Assembly: GCF_030286555.1 (NCBI RefSeq)
Contig: NZ_JASVWF010000002.1
Span: forward strand, 496,001-560,000
Reading direction: 5' to 3'
Length of the DNA: 64,000 nt
Source: Actinomycetospora termitidis
GTDB taxonomy: Bacteria; Actinomycetota; Actinomycetes; Mycobacteriales; Pseudonocardiaceae
Positions 7,736-17,225 of this stretch are shown here, in pieces. The notes beneath the pieces were generated by a model, which ran no database searches, was not told the DNA's origin, and saw nothing but the letters and a program-made list of their open reading frames with translations. Each line of letters opens with the position of its first letter. The first letter of the stretch is position 1. The translations under genes and the position numbers were made by a program.

Positions 7736-8932
7736 GTGACGGTCGTCGGAGACTCGCAGGACCAGGGCCGGAGGGCGGGCACGCGGCCGCCGATCGGGCA
7801 GGGCGCGATCCTGCTGGCCGGGAGCTGCCTGCCGATCCTGGGCTCGGTGCTGCTCGCGCCGGTCCTGCCGCGCATGGCAGAGGCGTTCGCGACGACGGCC
7901 GGTGTCTCCGTCCTCGTCCCGATCGTGCTGACCGCGCCGGCGCTGATGATCGGCCTGCTCGCGCCGGTCGCAGGCCGTCTGGTCGACGCGGCCGGGCGCA
8001 AGCGGGTCCTGCTCGTCGCCCTGGTGCTCTACGCGCTGTTCGGCACCGCGCCGCTCTACCTGGACTCGCTGGGCGCGATCGTGGCCAGCCGGGTCGGCGT
8101 GGGCATCTGCGAGGCGGCGATCATGACCGCCTGCACCACCCTGCTCGCCGACCTCTTCGACGGCACCGCCCGTGACCGCTGGTTCGCCCGGCAGACCATC
8201 GCGACGACGCTCGCGGCGACCGTGTTCTTCGGCCTCGGCGGCGCGCTGGGCGCCGTCAGCTGGCGGGCGCCGTTCGTCCTCTACGTGTCCAGCCTGGTGA
8301 TCGCCGTGCTCGTCGCGGTCTTCGTGCGCAACACCGGCCGGACCCCTGCTGCGGCCCTGCCGCCCGTGCCGTGGCGCCTGATCGCGGTCCCGTGCGCGGT
8401 GACCCTGTTCGGCGGGATCGTCTTCTACACGCCGATCGCGGAGCTCTCCCTGGTCCTGGCCTCGGTCGGGGTGACCTCCACGGCCACCATCGGCCTGCTC
8501 AGCGCCATCGCCTCGCTCGCGACCGCCGCGGGCGGCTTCACCTTTGGTCGGGTGGCCCGCCGGGGGACCGCGGTGCTGCTCCCGATCGCCCTGGGCCTGG
8601 CCGGGGTCGGACTCGTCGTGATGGGCGTGTCGCCGGCGGTTCCGGTGATCGCCGTGGGTGCCGTGATCGCCTCGGCGGGCACCGGGCTGCTGCTCCCGAC
8701 CCTGCTGACCTGGGCCCTCTCCGGCCTGGGCTTCGCCGAGCGCGGCCGCGGCACCGGGATGTGGACCGCCGCGATGTTCATCGGCCAGTTCTTCTGCCCA
8801 CTGGTGATCCTGGCCGCCTCCGCACCACTCGGCACGCTATCCGCCGCCGTGCTGGCCCTGGGCGTGCTCGCCGCGGTCGGGGCGGGCTTCGCGCCGCTGA
8901 TCGTCCGCCGCTGGGCAGCACGCCTGGCCTGA
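7736..8932 (+). CDS. MFS transporter (DHA1-like exporter)
   Basis: 398 residues and about 12 membrane segments. The start is set by an AAGGAGG ribosome-binding site at 7723-7729, six bases before GTG 7736; longer in-frame starts exist but lack one. Motif A of the major facilitator superfamily is visible after TM2 (GRLVDAAGRKRVLLV). The drug:H+ antiporter-1 type of arrangement suggests efflux or metabolite export; the substrate is unknown. It diverges from the ROK gene, but nothing in the protein shows that it belongs to the glycoside pathway. Transcription probably ends at the palindrome that begins on its stop codon. Confidence 0.85.
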   Translation: MTVVGDSQDQGRRAGTRPPIGQGAILLAGSCLPILGSVLLAPVLPRMAEAFATTAGVSVLVPIVLTAPALMIGLLAPVAGRLVDAAGRKRVLLVALVLYALFGTAPLYLDSLGAIVASRVGVGICEAAIMTACTTLLADLFDGTARDRWFARQTIATTLAATVFFGLGGALGAVSWRAPFVLYVSSLVIAVLVAVFVRNTGRTPAAALPPVPWRLIAVPCAVTLFGGIVFYTPIAELSLVLASVGVTSTATIGLLSAIASLATAAGGFTFGRVARRGTAVLLPIALGLAGVGLVVMGVSPAVPVIAVGAVIASAGTGLLLPTLLTWALSGLGFAERGRGTGMWTAAMFIGQFFCPLVILAASAPLGTLSAAVLALGVLAAVGAGFAPLIVRRWAARLA

Positions 8933-8980
8933 TCCCCACGCCCGCCGGCGGGCGTGGGGATCCCCACGCCCGCCGGCGGG
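8931..8980. terminator. 32-base perfect palindrome plus a partial second copy
   Basis: Bases 8931-8962 form a perfect palindrome (GATCCCCACGCCCGCC followed directly by its complement), and the first 22 bases are repeated at 8959-8980. It begins inside the MFS stop codon. As RNA it would be a very stable GC hairpin without a U-tract, a common terminator form in high-GC actinobacteria. Confidence 0.6.
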
Positions 8981-9003
8981 TCGCCGCGGCCCGACCCATC
9001 CGT

Positions 9004-9071
9004 CCGTTGCGTCGTGCACACGGTCGGCGCCGTCGATGCACCAGCGGACGGCCGTTGCGTCACGCACACGG
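9004..9071 (-). repeat. Two inverted copies of the 20-base core of the ftsK-upstream repeat, also 48 bases apart
   Basis: CCGTTGCGTCGTGCACACGG at 9004 and CCGTTGCGTCACGCACACGG at 9052 are the reverse complement, with two or fewer changes each, of the core repeated five times at 9146-9378. Their spacing is the same 48 bases, so this looks like a diverged, inverted arm of the same array. Confidence 0.7.
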
Positions 9072-9145
9072 TGAGCCAACCCGACGACGTCGGGTGCCTC
9101 GGTCACCCCACGGGGCACCGGAGCCACCGGACCCCGGCCGCCCGG

Positions 9146-9378
9146 GGCCGGCCGTGTGCGGGACGCAACGGGGATCGGTTGCTGTACGAGTCGGGCCGGC
9201 CGTGTGCGGGACGCAACGGGGAGCCGTTGCTGCACGAGACGGGCCGGCCGTGTGCGGGACGCAACGGGGATCGGTTGCTGCACGAGTCGGGCCGGCCGTG
9301 TGCGGGACGCAACGGGGAACCGCGGCTACACGGGATACGCCGGCCGTGTGCGGGACGCAACGGGGTACACGAGGTGAG
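9146..9378 (+). repeat. Five tandem 48-base repeat units upstream of ftsK
   Basis: Units start at 9146, 9194, 9242, 9290 and 9338. The best conserved part is CCGTGTGCGGGACGCAACGG, which can fold (CCGT-g-TGCG-gga-CGCA-ACGG). The remaining 28 bases vary slightly (GATCGG against GAGCCG, for example). Forty-eight bases is 16 codons, so the array is open in the ftsK frame and on the other strand. The gene-free stretch 8933-9481 (549 bases) holds the palindrome at 8931, these repeats and the ftsK promoter. I see no further gene there. Confidence 0.85.
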
Positions 9379-9468
9379 CCGGGGCGGTCAGTCCGCTCCG
9401 GCGGGAAGGCCCGGATCCGACACCCGGCCGGACGCGTGTGGCTCCCGGGACGTGTGGGGCGCCGCGGC

Positions 9469-9474
9469 TACCGT
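9469..9474 (+). promoter_or_regulatory. -10 box of a probable leaderless ftsK promoter
   Basis: TACCGT lies exactly seven bases before the ATG at 9482 and no Shine-Dalgarno sequence is present, as expected for a transcript starting on its start codon. No clear -35 box. Confidence 0.45.
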
Positions 9475-9481
9475 GTCCGCC

Positions 9482-12115
9482 ATGGCCCGCACCGACACGC
9501 GTTCGCAGCGCAGCCGCCCCCTCACCGGCGGGCGCACGCCGGAGCGCACGGTCGCGACCGCCTCTCCGCGACGGTCCGGGTCCGGCCGGCGCGCGCCGGC
9601 GAAGGGCCGCGGTCGCCCGCCCGCCCGCAAGCCGGCCGCCCGGAAGAACGGGCCGGGTCCGATCGCCCGAGGGTTCCGCGGCGCGTGGACGCTGACCGCC
9701 CGGGGTCTCGGATCCCTCGCGCGCACCATCGGTCGCGGCCGCGAGATCGATGCCGCGCACCGCCGCGACGGGATCGCCCTGGCGCTGGTCGTGCTCGCGC
9801 TCGTCACCGCGGCGGGGCTGTGGCTCGGCGCCGGCGGGCCGATCGGGACCGGCATGCAGATCGCGTTCCGGACGGTGCTCGGGTCGGTGGCCCTGGCGTT
9901 CCCGGTGATCCTGCTCGGGATCGCCGTCCTGCTGATGCGCACCGACCCCGTGCCGGAGACCCGCCCGCGCACCGTCGTCGGGGCCCTGCTGCTCGTCGTG
10001 GGGGTACTCGGCGCCTGGCACCTCTCCGTCGGGGCGCCGGAGCTCCTCGCCGGGCGCCAGGCCGGCGGCGGGGTGATCGGCGCGTGGGTGGCCGACCCGC
10101 TCACCGCCGGCGTCACGATCTGGCTCGCCATGCCGGTGCTCGTGCTGGTCGCTGCCTTCGGGCTGCTGGTGCTCACCGGCACGCCGGTCCGCGACGTGCC
10201 CCACCGGGTCCGCTGCCTGATCACCGGCGAGGCCTTCGACGAGGAGTACGACGACGAGTGGGGCTCGGCCGAGGAGGTCGACGGGGACGCCGCCGACACC
10301 TCGGCCACCGAGGTCATCGAGAAGCCGCGGCGTCGCCGGAAGAAGGACGAGGCCGCCGAGGAACTCGACGCGGACGCCCACCCCGCCCGCCACCGCGACC
10401 ACGCCGAGGCCGGGACCGCCGAGGCCGAGGAGCCCGAGCCGCCCGCACCCGCCGTCGGGAAGAAGGCCCCGAAGAAGCGGACCCCGGCGTCGGAGATCCC
10501 CGAGACACCGCCGGTCGTCGAGGACTCCGAGACCGACCCGCAGGCCGCGCAGTCGTTCTCCAGCCATCGCGAGCCGCCCGAGGGCGAGCAGGACTACCAC
10601 CTGCCCCCGCCCGACCTGCTGACCGCGGGCGACCCGCCCAAGGCCCGGTCGGCCGCGAACGACGCCATGATCGACGCGATCACCGGCGTCCTGGAGCAGT
10701 TCAAGATCGACGCGCAGGTCACCGGGTTCGTGCGCGGCCCGACGGTCACCCGCTACGAGGTGGAGCTCGGGCACGGGGTGAAGGTCGAGAAGATCACCCA
10801 GCTCCACCGCAACCTGGCCTACGCCGCGGCGACGGACAACGTCCGGCTGCTCGCACCCATCCCGGGCAAGTCGGCGGTCGGCATCGAGGTGCCGAACTCG
10901 GACCGCGAGATGGTCCGGCTCGCCGACGTGCTCTCGTCGACCACGGCGCGCCGCGAGACGCACCCGATGGTCATCGGGCTGGGCAAGGACATCGAGGGCC
11001 AGATGGTCCTGGCGAACCTCGCGAAGATGCCCCACCTGCTCGTCGCGGGCTCCACCGGCTCCGGTAAGTCCAGCTTCGTCAACTCGATGCTGGTCTCGCT
11101 GCTGGCGCGGGCGACGCCGGACGAGGTCCGGATGATCCTCATCGACCCGAAGATGGTCGAGCTGACGCCCTACGAGGGCATCCCGCATCTGATCACGCCG
11201 ATCATCACCTCGCCGAAGAAGGCCGCGACCGCGCTGCAGTGGCTCGTCGAGGAGATGGAGCAGCGCTACGCGGACATGCAGGCCAACCGCGTCCGGCACA
11301 TCGACGTGTTCAACGAGCAGGTGCGCTCCGGCAAGATCACCGCGCCGCCCGGGTCGGAGCGGGTGTACCGCCCGTACCCCTACATCATGGCGATCGTCGA
11401 CGAGCTCGCCGACCTCATGATGACCGCACCCCGCGACGTCGAGGACGCGATCGTCCGCATCACGCAGAAGGCCCGCGCCGCCGGCATCCACCTCGTGCTC
11501 GCGACGCAGCGACCCTCGGTCGACGTCGTCACCGGCCTGATCAAGACGAACGTGCCGTCCCGGCTCGCCTTCGCGACCAGCTCGCTCACCGACTCGCGGG
11601 TCATCCTCGACCAGCCGGGCGCCGAGAAGCTGATCGGCATGGGGGACGCGCTCTTCCTGCCGATGGGCGCGGGCAAGACGAACCGCCTCCAGGGCGCCTT
11701 CGTCGGCGACGACGAGATCGCGGCGATGGTCGACTTCTGCAAGGAGCAGGCCGACCCGGACTACGACGACTCCGTCACCACCGAGGCCGCGGGCGAGAAG
11801 AAGGAGATCGACCCGGACATCGGGGACGACCTCGAGGTCCTGCTGCAGGCCGCCGAACTCATCGTGACGAGCCAGTTCGGCTCGACGTCGATGCTGCAGC
11901 GCAAGCTGCGCGTCGGGTTCGCGAAGGCGGGGCGCCTGATGGACCTCCTGGAGACCCGCGGGGTGGTGGGTCCCAGCGAGGGCTCGAAGGCCCGCGACGT
12001 GCTGTTCAAGCCCGACGAGCTGCCCGAGCTGCTCGCCTCGATCCGCGGCGAGCCGGCCCCGGCCCCGACCCCCGACGACGACGCCGCGGAGGACCCGGAT
12101 CGGGTGGAGGCCTGA
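9482..12115 (+). CDS. ftsK: DNA translocase FtsK/SpoIIIE
   Basis: 877 residues. A basic N-terminal tail (residues 1-85) is followed by four membrane segments (about 90-240), an acidic, Lys/Pro-rich linker (about 250-370), and the alpha/beta motor with Walker A GSTGSGKS near residue 523 and Walker [14 protein letters not shown] near 635. The winged-helix gamma domain lies at about 800-870 ([20 protein letters not shown]), ending in the conserved KARDVL block. It pumps chromosomal DNA at the division septum or sporulation-type septa. The ATG at 9482 was chosen because it follows a well-spaced -10 box and starts the basic tail. The frame is open further upstream only through the tandem repeats. 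Next to argA, as in mycobacteria. Confidence 0.95.
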   Translation: MARTDTRSQRSRPLTGGRTPERTVATASPRRSGSGRRAPAKGRGRPPARKPAARKNGPGPIARGFRGAWTLTARGLGSLARTIGRGREIDAAHRRDGIALALVVLALVTAAGLWLGAGGPIGTGMQIAFRTVLGSVALAFPVILLGIAVLLMRTDPVPETRPRTVVGALLLVVGVLGAWHLSVGAPELLAGRQAGGGVIGAWVADPLTAGVTIWLAMPVLVLVAAFGLLVLTGTPVRDVPHRVRCLITGEAFDEEYDDEWGSAEEVDGDAADTSATEVIEKPRRRRKKDEAAEELDADAHPARHRDHAEAGTAEAEEPEPPAPAVGKKAPKKRTPASEIPETPPVVEDSETDPQAAQSFSSHREPPEGEQDYHLPPPDLLTAGDPPKARSAANDAMIDAITGVLEQFKIDAQVTGFVRGPTVTRYEVELGHGVKVEKITQLHRNLAYAAATDNVRLLAPIPGKSAVGIEVPNSDREMVRLADVLSSTTARRETHPMVIGLGKDIEGQMVLANLAKMPHLLVAGSTGSGKSSFVNSMLVSLLARATPDEVRMILIDPKMVELTPYEGIPHLITPIITSPKKAATALQWLVEEMEQRYADMQANRVRHIDVFNEQVRSGKITAPPGSERVYRPYPYIMAIVDELADLMMTAPRDVEDAIVRITQKARAAGIHLVLATQRPSVDVVTGLIKTNVPSRLAFATSSLTDSRVILDQPGAEKLIGMGDALFLPMGAGKTNRLQGAFVGDDEIAAMVDFCKEQADPDYDDSVTTEAAGEKKEIDPDIGDDLEVLLQAAELIVTSQFGSTSMLQRKLRVGFAKAGRLMDLLETRGVVGPSEGSKARDVLFKPDELPELLASIRGEPAPAPTPDDDAAEDPDRVEA

Positions 12116-12201
12116 TCGGGTCCGCGTGTCCCGGCAGGGCACGCAGCGTGTTCTGCCAGGCTGCTGCCGCTGGCGTCCTACGGGGGTCGGGAGTGGCGGA
12201 C

Positions 12202-13503
12202 ATGGTCGGTGACGGGTCGGGGACGGACGAGGACACCTCGCGTCTCGTGGCGCACGAGCGCGAGCGGGTCGCAGCGGACCTGCGCGCCGTCGTGGTCGAG
12301 CACCTGCACCGCCTGGAGGCGGCCCCGGACGACGAGGTCGGGCACCACGCGGCGGCCGCCCTGGACGCCACGGACCGTGCCGCCGCGCTCGGGGGCCTGC
12401 CCGACGTGCCGTCGCCGGAGCACCACGTGCGGTGGCCCTGGGTCGTCCTCGCGACCGTGACCGGTGCCGTCGCCCTCGCCCTCGTGGCCCTGGTCGTCGT
12501 CCTGCTCCCCGGCAGCGTGGCCTCCGGCCCGCTGCTCGTGCTCGGCCTCGCCGTCGCGATCGCGGCGACCGCCCGGCACGCCCCGCCGGTCGCGTCCGGT
12601 GCCGGGCTCGCCCTGGTGCTCGCCGTCCTCGCCGTCGCCGCTCCCTTCGCGACGACGGCCGTGCCCGCGGCCGGCGCCGTCGCGGGCGCCGTCGACCTCC
12701 CCATCGGCGCCGAGCCCGAGGCGGGTGCGTGCCTGCTTCTCGGCGTCGTGCTCGCCGCGGCCTGGGGCTGCGGGCTGTACCGCCGCCGGTGCGCGATCGC
12801 GAGCCGACGGCGCCGCTGGCTGGGGACGGTGGACGCGCTCGGCCGGTGCCGTGCCCACGCCCGTCTCGGCCTCTCGACGACGGGCCACCGCACGCTGGTC
12901 GACGAGCTCGCCGTCCTCACGTCCGGTGGGGCCGAGGCCCGCCGGATGCGGGTCGCCCGGCACCGCCTCGACGGGGTGCTGCCGGCGCTGACCGCCGTGG
13001 ACCTCACACCCGGCTCCTCCGACGTGGTGGACGCCGTGCTCGACGAGGGCCGGGTCGCGGTGCTCGTCGCCGCGGCCCAGCAGTCCGTGCTGGCCGGGGC
13101 GCCCTGGAGCGGTCGCCCGCCGTCGGTCGTGGTGTGCGGGGTGCCCGCCACCGAGCGACCGGAGGTCGGCCTGCTCGCCGCCCGCCTGCTCGCGGACCTC
13201 GTCGCCGACGTCGCCTCGCACGCGGGCCCGGTGCCCGCCAGCGTCTCCGTGGAGCACCGCGCGGACGCCGTGGCCCTCGAGGTCGCCTCCGGGCGGGGGA
13301 GGGGGTCCGGGGCCGGCCGTACCCCGGTGGCGCTGGAGGAGCGCGCCGCGCTGCTGGGCGGCACGGTGGAGGTGACCTCCACGACCGGCGCCCTCTCCGT
13401 GCGGGTGGTGCTGCCCACGGGGACGCGGGTGGAGGTCGCCCCGGTGGAGCCGGTGCGTCCCGTCGCGCCCGCGTCGGAGCCCGGACCCGCGCAGGCGGCC
13501 TGA
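12202..13503 (+). CDS. Degenerate histidine-kinase-like membrane protein
   Basis: 433 residues. Near the start, HERERVAADLRAVVVEHL resembles the phosphoacceptor helix of NarL-partner kinases (ERERIARDLHDxVAHxL) but the histidine is Arg28. Residues about 80-190 hold four or five membrane segments. The C-terminal end, VALEERAALLGGTVEV followed by VRVVLPTG, resembles the last part of a HATPase_c domain (G2 region onwards), while the N box and first ATP-binding glycines are not evident. It therefore probably does not autophosphorylate. No response regulator is adjacent. ATG 12202 follows GGGAG by 8 bases; GTG 12193 is an alternative. What it senses is unknown. Confidence 0.6.
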   Translation: MVGDGSGTDEDTSRLVAHERERVAADLRAVVVEHLHRLEAAPDDEVGHHAAAALDATDRAAALGGLPDVPSPEHHVRWPWVVLATVTGAVALALVALVVVLLPGSVASGPLLVLGLAVAIAATARHAPPVASGAGLALVLAVLAVAAPFATTAVPAAGAVAGAVDLPIGAEPEAGACLLLGVVLAAAWGCGLYRRRCAIASRRRRWLGTVDALGRCRAHARLGLSTTGHRTLVDELAVLTSGGAEARRMRVARHRLDGVLPALTAVDLTPGSSDVVDAVLDEGRVAVLVAAAQQSVLAGAPWSGRPPSVVVCGVPATERPEVGLLAARLLADLVADVASHAGPVPASVSVEHRADAVALEVASGRGRGSGAGRTPVALEERAALLGGTVEVTSTTGALSVRVVLPTGTRVEVAPVEPVRPVAPASEPGPAQAA

Positions 13504-13550
13504 CCCGCGCCGACCCCCTATCGGCGTGCTCAATCGGATGTCGGGAAGGC

Positions 13551-14066
13551 TCAGAGGTCCAGCAGCATCCGGGTGTTGCCGAGGGTGTTCGGCTTGACGT
13601 AGGCGAGGTCGAGGAACTCCGCGACGCCCTCGTCGGCCGACTGCATCATCTCGAGGTAGATCTCCTGGCTCACCGGCGAGCCGTCGATCTCGCGGAACCC
13701 GTGACGCAGGAAGAAGTCGACCTCGAAGGTGAGCACGAACAGGCTCGCGAGCCCGAGGGCCCGTGCCTGGGCGATCAGCTCGTCGACCAACGTGTGGCCG
13801 ACGCCACCGCCCTGGGTGGACGGGTGCACCGCGATCGTGCGGACCTCGCCGAGGTTCTCCCAGAGCACGTGCAGCGCCCCGCACCCCACGACCTCGCGCC
13901 CGCGCACCGCCACCCGGAACTCCTGGACCGTCTCGTACAGCGTGACCAGGGGCTTGCGGAGCAGGATGTTGTCGTCGGCGAAGGAGTCGACCAGCGCCTT
14001 GATCCCGCGGACGTCGGCGGTCCGGGCACGTCGCAACAGGATCGGTGAGGTCGGCGGCGCTGTCAC
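13551..14066 (-). CDS. argA: Amino-acid N-acetyltransferase (short GNAT-type N-acetylglutamate synthase)
   Basis: 171 residues, a single GNAT domain. The acetyl-CoA loop is [19 protein letters not shown]; other family blocks are [37 protein letters not shown] and [11 protein letters not shown]. Size and position (convergent with ftsK and divergent from rimO) match the mycobacterial enzyme Rv2747, which acetylates glutamate or glutamine in the first step of arginine synthesis. The GTG start gives the usual length. It has no amino-acid kinase domain, unlike E. coli ArgA. Confidence 0.88.
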   Translation of the reverse strand: MTAPPTSPILLRRARTADVRGIKALVDSFADDNILLRKPLVTLYETVQEFRVAVRGREVVGCGALHVLWENLGEVRTIAVHPSTQGGGVGHTLVDELIAQARALGLASLFVLTFEVDFFLRHGFREIDGSPVSQEIYLEMMQSADEGVAEFLDLAYVKPNTLGNTRMLLDL

Positions 14067-14116
14067 GGAGTGCCACTGTAGGCACCTCCTGCGCCGGTCG
14101 GCGGGGCCGGTGCGGC

Positions 14117-14122
14117 TACCCT
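14117..14122 (+). promoter_or_regulatory. -10 box of a probable leaderless rimO promoter
   Basis: TACCCT lies six bases before GTG 14129, with no Shine-Dalgarno sequence in between. Confidence 0.4.
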
Positions 14123-14128
14123 GGACGC

Positions 14129-15778
14129 GTGCCGCAGCGTTCTGATCCGCGAGCGGGCGCATCCCGGACGGAGGACGGGCGTCGAGGTCGTGTGGCGCTC
14201 GTGACGCTGGGGTGCGCGCGCAACGACGTCGACTCCGAGGAACTCGCCGGTCGGCTGGCCGCCGACGGCTGGGAGATCTCGGGTGACGACGACGGGTCGG
14301 CCGACGTCGTCCTGGTGAACACCTGCACCTTCGTCGAGCAGGCCAAGAAGGACTCGGTCGACGCGGTGCTCGCCGCGGGCGGGCCGGAGTCGAAGGTCGT
14401 CGCGGTGGGCTGCATGGCCGAGCGCTACGGCGCGGAGCTCGCCGAGGCACTGCCCGAGGCGACGGCGGTGCTCGGGTTCGACCACTACGGCTCGATCGGC
14501 GACCGGCTCGACGACGTCATGGCCGGGCGTCCGCTGGCCAGCCACGAGCCGGCCGACCGCCGCGCACTGCTGCCGATCAGCCCGGTGAAGCGTCCCGAGG
14601 CCGTCGGCACCACGAGCATCCCGGGCCACGACTGGCTGCCCGAGATCCCCCGCAAGCGGCTCGACGACGCGCCCGTGGCCCCGCTCAAGCTCGCCTCGGG
14701 GTGCGACCGGCGCTGCGCCTTCTGCGCGATCCCGTCCTTCCGCGGCGCCTTCGTCTCGCGCGACCCGGGCGACGTCGTCGCGGAGGCCGCCTGGCTCGCC
14801 GACCACGGGGTCGCCGAGGTCACGCTGGTCAGCGAGAACTCGACCTCGTACGGCAAGGACATCGACCCGCGCGGCGCCGCCGGCGGCGCGCTGGAGCGGC
14901 TGCTCGGCGACCTCGCCGAGGTCCCCGGCCTCCGTCGGGTGCGGGTGTCGTACCTGCAGCCCGCCGAGGTCCGGCCGCCGTTGCTCGCCGCGATCGCCCG
15001 GACCGACCGCGTCGCGGACTACTTCGACCTCTCCTTCCAGCACGCCTCCGGGCCGCTGCTGCGCCGGATGCGCCGGTTCGGCTCGCGGTCGTCGTTCACC
15101 GCGCTCTGCGCCGAGATCCGGGCCCTGGCCCCCGAGGCGGGCATCCGGTCCAACGTGATCGTCGGCTTCCCCGGGGAGACCGAGGACGACCTCGCCGAGC
15201 TCGAGGCCTTCCTCGCCGAGGCCGACCTGGACGCCGTCGGCGTGTTCGGCTACTCCGACGAGGACGGGACCGAGGCCGCCGACCTTTCGGACAAGATCGA
15301 CCCCGCCGAGGTCTCGGCCCGCGTCGAGCGGATCACCTCGCTGGTCGAGGTGCTGACCGCCGACCGTGCCGCCCGCCGGGTGGGCACCGAGGTCGAGGTG
15401 CTCGTCGAGCGCCAGGAGCTCTCCGAGGCGGCCGCGCAGGAGTACCCGGACCTCGCCGACGTCGACGACCTCGACCTGGCCGAGCTGGGGCTCGACGGCG
15501 AACCCGAGATGGTCGAGTTCCCCGACGACGAGCCCGAGGAGGCCGCCGACACCGAGCCGGGCGACCTCGTGTGGGTCGGCCGGGCCGCCCACCAGGGCCC
15601 GGACGTCGACGGAGAGTGCCTGCTCACCGGCGACGACGACGTCCTCGCCGACCTCTCCCGCGGCGCGATGGCGCGCTGCCGCGTGGTCGGCTCCGACGGG
15701 GTCGACCTCGTCGTGGAGGTGCTCGAGGTGCTCGCCGCCGGCGCCGACCGGGTGCCGGCCGCGGCGGGCGCCCGGTGA
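14129..15778 (+). CDS. rimO: Ribosomal protein S12 methylthiotransferase RimO
   Basis: 549 residues. The N-terminal UPF0004 domain holds three cluster cysteines ([21 protein letters not shown]). The radical-SAM motif is CDRRCAFC at C192, C196 and C199. A TRAM-type domain ends the protein. RimO thiomethylates Asp of ribosomal protein S12. The TRAM region carries an acidic insertion of about 35 residues (around [20 protein letters not shown]), so the protein is longer than the usual 440-500. The GTG start is followed by a short tail before [11 protein letters not shown]. pgsA begins on the stop codon (GTGA overlap). Confidence 0.94.
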   Translation: MPQRSDPRAGASRTEDGRRGRVALVTLGCARNDVDSEELAGRLAADGWEISGDDDGSADVVLVNTCTFVEQAKKDSVDAVLAAGGPESKVVAVGCMAERYGAELAEALPEATAVLGFDHYGSIGDRLDDVMAGRPLASHEPADRRALLPISPVKRPEAVGTTSIPGHDWLPEIPRKRLDDAPVAPLKLASGCDRRCAFCAIPSFRGAFVSRDPGDVVAEAAWLADHGVAEVTLVSENSTSYGKDIDPRGAAGGALERLLGDLAEVPGLRRVRVSYLQPAEVRPPLLAAIARTDRVADYFDLSFQHASGPLLRRMRRFGSRSSFTALCAEIRALAPEAGIRSNVIVGFPGETEDDLAELEAFLAEADLDAVGVFGYSDEDGTEAADLSDKIDPAEVSARVERITSLVEVLTADRAARRVGTEVEVLVERQELSEAAAQEYPDLADVDDLDLAELGLDGEPEMVEFPDDEPEEAADTEPGDLVWVGRAAHQGPDVDGECLLTGDDDVLADLSRGAMARCRVVGSDGVDLVVEVLEVLAAGADRVPAAAGAR

Positions 15779-16365
15779 CCCAGCAGGCCGTGGATCCGGT
15801 GGAACGCAGGCCGGTCCCCCTGGTCAACATCGCCAACGCCCTCACCGTCGTGCGGCTGGTGCTGGTGCCGGTGTTCCTGGTGACCCTCTTCGCCCAGGGG
15901 GGTCACGACGCCGGGTGGCGCTGGATCGCGTTCGGCGTGTTCGCCCTGGCCTCGGTCACCGACTCCTTCGACGGCGAGTTCGCCCGGCGGTGGGGGCTCG
16001 TCACCGACTTCGGCAAGATCGCCGACCCGATCGCGGACAAGGCGCTGGTCGGGGCGGCGCTGGTCGGGCTGTCGGTGCTGGGCGAGCTCGGCTGGTGGGT
16101 CACGATCGTCATCGCCGTCCGGGAGCTCGGCGTGACCCTGCTGCGGTTCTGGGTGCTGCGCCACGGGGTGATCCCGGCCAGTCGCGGTGGGAAGCTCAAG
16201 ACGGTGCTGCAGACCGTCGCGCTCGGTCTCGCGATCATGCCGCTGCCCGCCGTCGTCGCGCCCGGGGTCGCGACGTTGTTCCTGCTCGCGGTGGTGGTCA
16301 CGATGGTGACAGGGCTGGACTACGTCGCGCAGGCCGTGCGGCTGCGCCGGGCCGCGCTGCGCTGA
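15775..16365 (+). CDS. pgsA: CDP-diacylglycerol-glycerol-3-phosphate 3-phosphatidyltransferase
   Basis: 196 residues with several membrane segments. The complete CDP-alcohol phosphotransferase signature is present (D63, D66-G67, A70-R71, G80, D84, D88, in [12 protein letters not shown] and [12 protein letters not shown]). It makes phosphatidylglycerophosphate for membrane phospholipids. The GTG start overlaps the rimO stop by four bases. Same place as mycobacterial pgsA3, just before clgR. Confidence 0.92.
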   Translation: MTQQAVDPVERRPVPLVNIANALTVVRLVLVPVFLVTLFAQGGHDAGWRWIAFGVFALASVTDSFDGEFARRWGLVTDFGKIADPIADKALVGAALVGLSVLGELGWWVTIVIAVRELGVTLLRFWVLRHGVIPASRGGKLKTVLQTVALGLAIMPLPAVVAPGVATLFLLAVVVTMVTGLDYVAQAVRLRRAALR

Positions 16366-16522
16366 GGTCGGCGGGCGGCGCCGAGTTCGCCCACGGTGAA
16401 CGTCGCCCTCGCTCCCGACGCGCGCCCGCGCGAATCGGTACCGTGGTCGGAACGGTCATCGATGCCGGGCTCTCCTCGGGGCCGTGAGTTCCCGACGGCG
16501 GGTACGGCCAGGAGGTGCTCAC

Positions 16523-17086
16523 ATGGCGCTGTTGTTGCGCGAGGCGATCGGCGGCACGATCCGCCGCGCCCGCACCGAGCGTCGACGGACCCTGCGGGAC
16601 GTCTCGCGGGACGCCCGGGTGAGCCTCGGGTACCTGTCGGAGATCGAGCGCGGCCGCAAGGAGCCCTCGAGCGAGCTGCTGGCCGCGATCTGCGACGCGC
16701 TGGCGCTCCCGCTGCCCGACCTGCTCGACGACGTGGCGGCCACGATGCGTCCCGCGCCGGTGGAGCCCCGCATCCCGGCGCGCCTCGCCGACCGGCGGTT
16801 GGTCGGGGCGAGCGGAGCGACGGGGAAGATCTCCGTGGACGCCGCGCTCCGTTCGGCGGTCGAGGAGGCCTTCGAGTCCTCGACCGAGGCCACGCCGGGG
16901 CCGACGCCGGCCCCCGACGAGGCCGCGGCGGTCACGGAGGCGGAGGTGGTCGACCTGGCGACCGACGCCACCGGGCCGGACGCGGACGAGGCGACTGCCG
17001 AGGACGAGGTGGTCGAGCCGGCCGGCGAGCTGCGCCTGGTCGAGCTCGTGACGCTCGGGCGCGACCCGGTGCGGTCCGCGGCCTGA
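16523..17086 (+). CDS. clgR: ClgR-type transcriptional regulator (Clp and recA activator)
   Basis: 187 residues. The Xre-type helix-turn-helix occupies residues 5-72 ([20 protein letters not shown], then [20 protein letters not shown]), as in ClgR, which activates clp protease genes and, in mycobacteria and streptomycetes, recA and psp-linked genes. The C-terminal half is acidic and low-complexity. The protein does not end in Ala-Ala but in RSAA, which still resembles a Clp-type degradation tail. AGGAGG at 16510-16515 precedes ATG 16523. A RecA-NDp promoter, the known ClgR-dependent element, lies before recA at 43643. Confidence 0.9.
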   Translation: MALLLREAIGGTIRRARTERRRTLRDVSRDARVSLGYLSEIERGRKEPSSELLAAICDALALPLPDLLDDVAATMRPAPVEPRIPARLADRRLVGASGATGKISVDAALRSAVEEAFESSTEATPGPTPAPDEAAAVTEAEVVDLATDATGPDADEATAEDEVVEPAGELRLVELVTLGRDPVRSAA

Positions 17087-17225
17087 CCGCTCGGCGCTCC
17101 TGATCACCGGTGCCGACGCCGATACGGGGCCTCGGTGGAACACCGGGAGCAGAGCTGACACGATGGGCGGGACCAGGTCAGCGGAGTCGGCCTGTACGGA
17201 CGGTGACTGAGTTGGGCGGGAGCAG

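Noticed and set aside
9004-9378. CRISPR-like array (regular 48-base spacing)
   Set aside because: The parts between the conserved cores are nearly the same as each other, so they are not spacers; no cas genes are near, and the core is shorter and more variable than a CRISPR repeat.
8954-9481. N-terminal extension of FtsK through the tandem repeats
   Set aside because: The frame is open but has no ribosome-binding site. The repeats would give a Cys/Arg-rich peptide unlike any FtsK, and a leaderless start at 9482 fits better.
16366-16522. ClgR box in the clgR promoter
   Set aside because: CGC/GCG pairs are present but with four-base rather than five-base spacing, and are expected by chance in such GC-rich DNA.
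17137-17170. ECF sigma (SigE-type) promoter of pspA
   Set aside because: A GGAAC -35-like box exists, but no -10 of the expected form lies 15-17 bases downstream.
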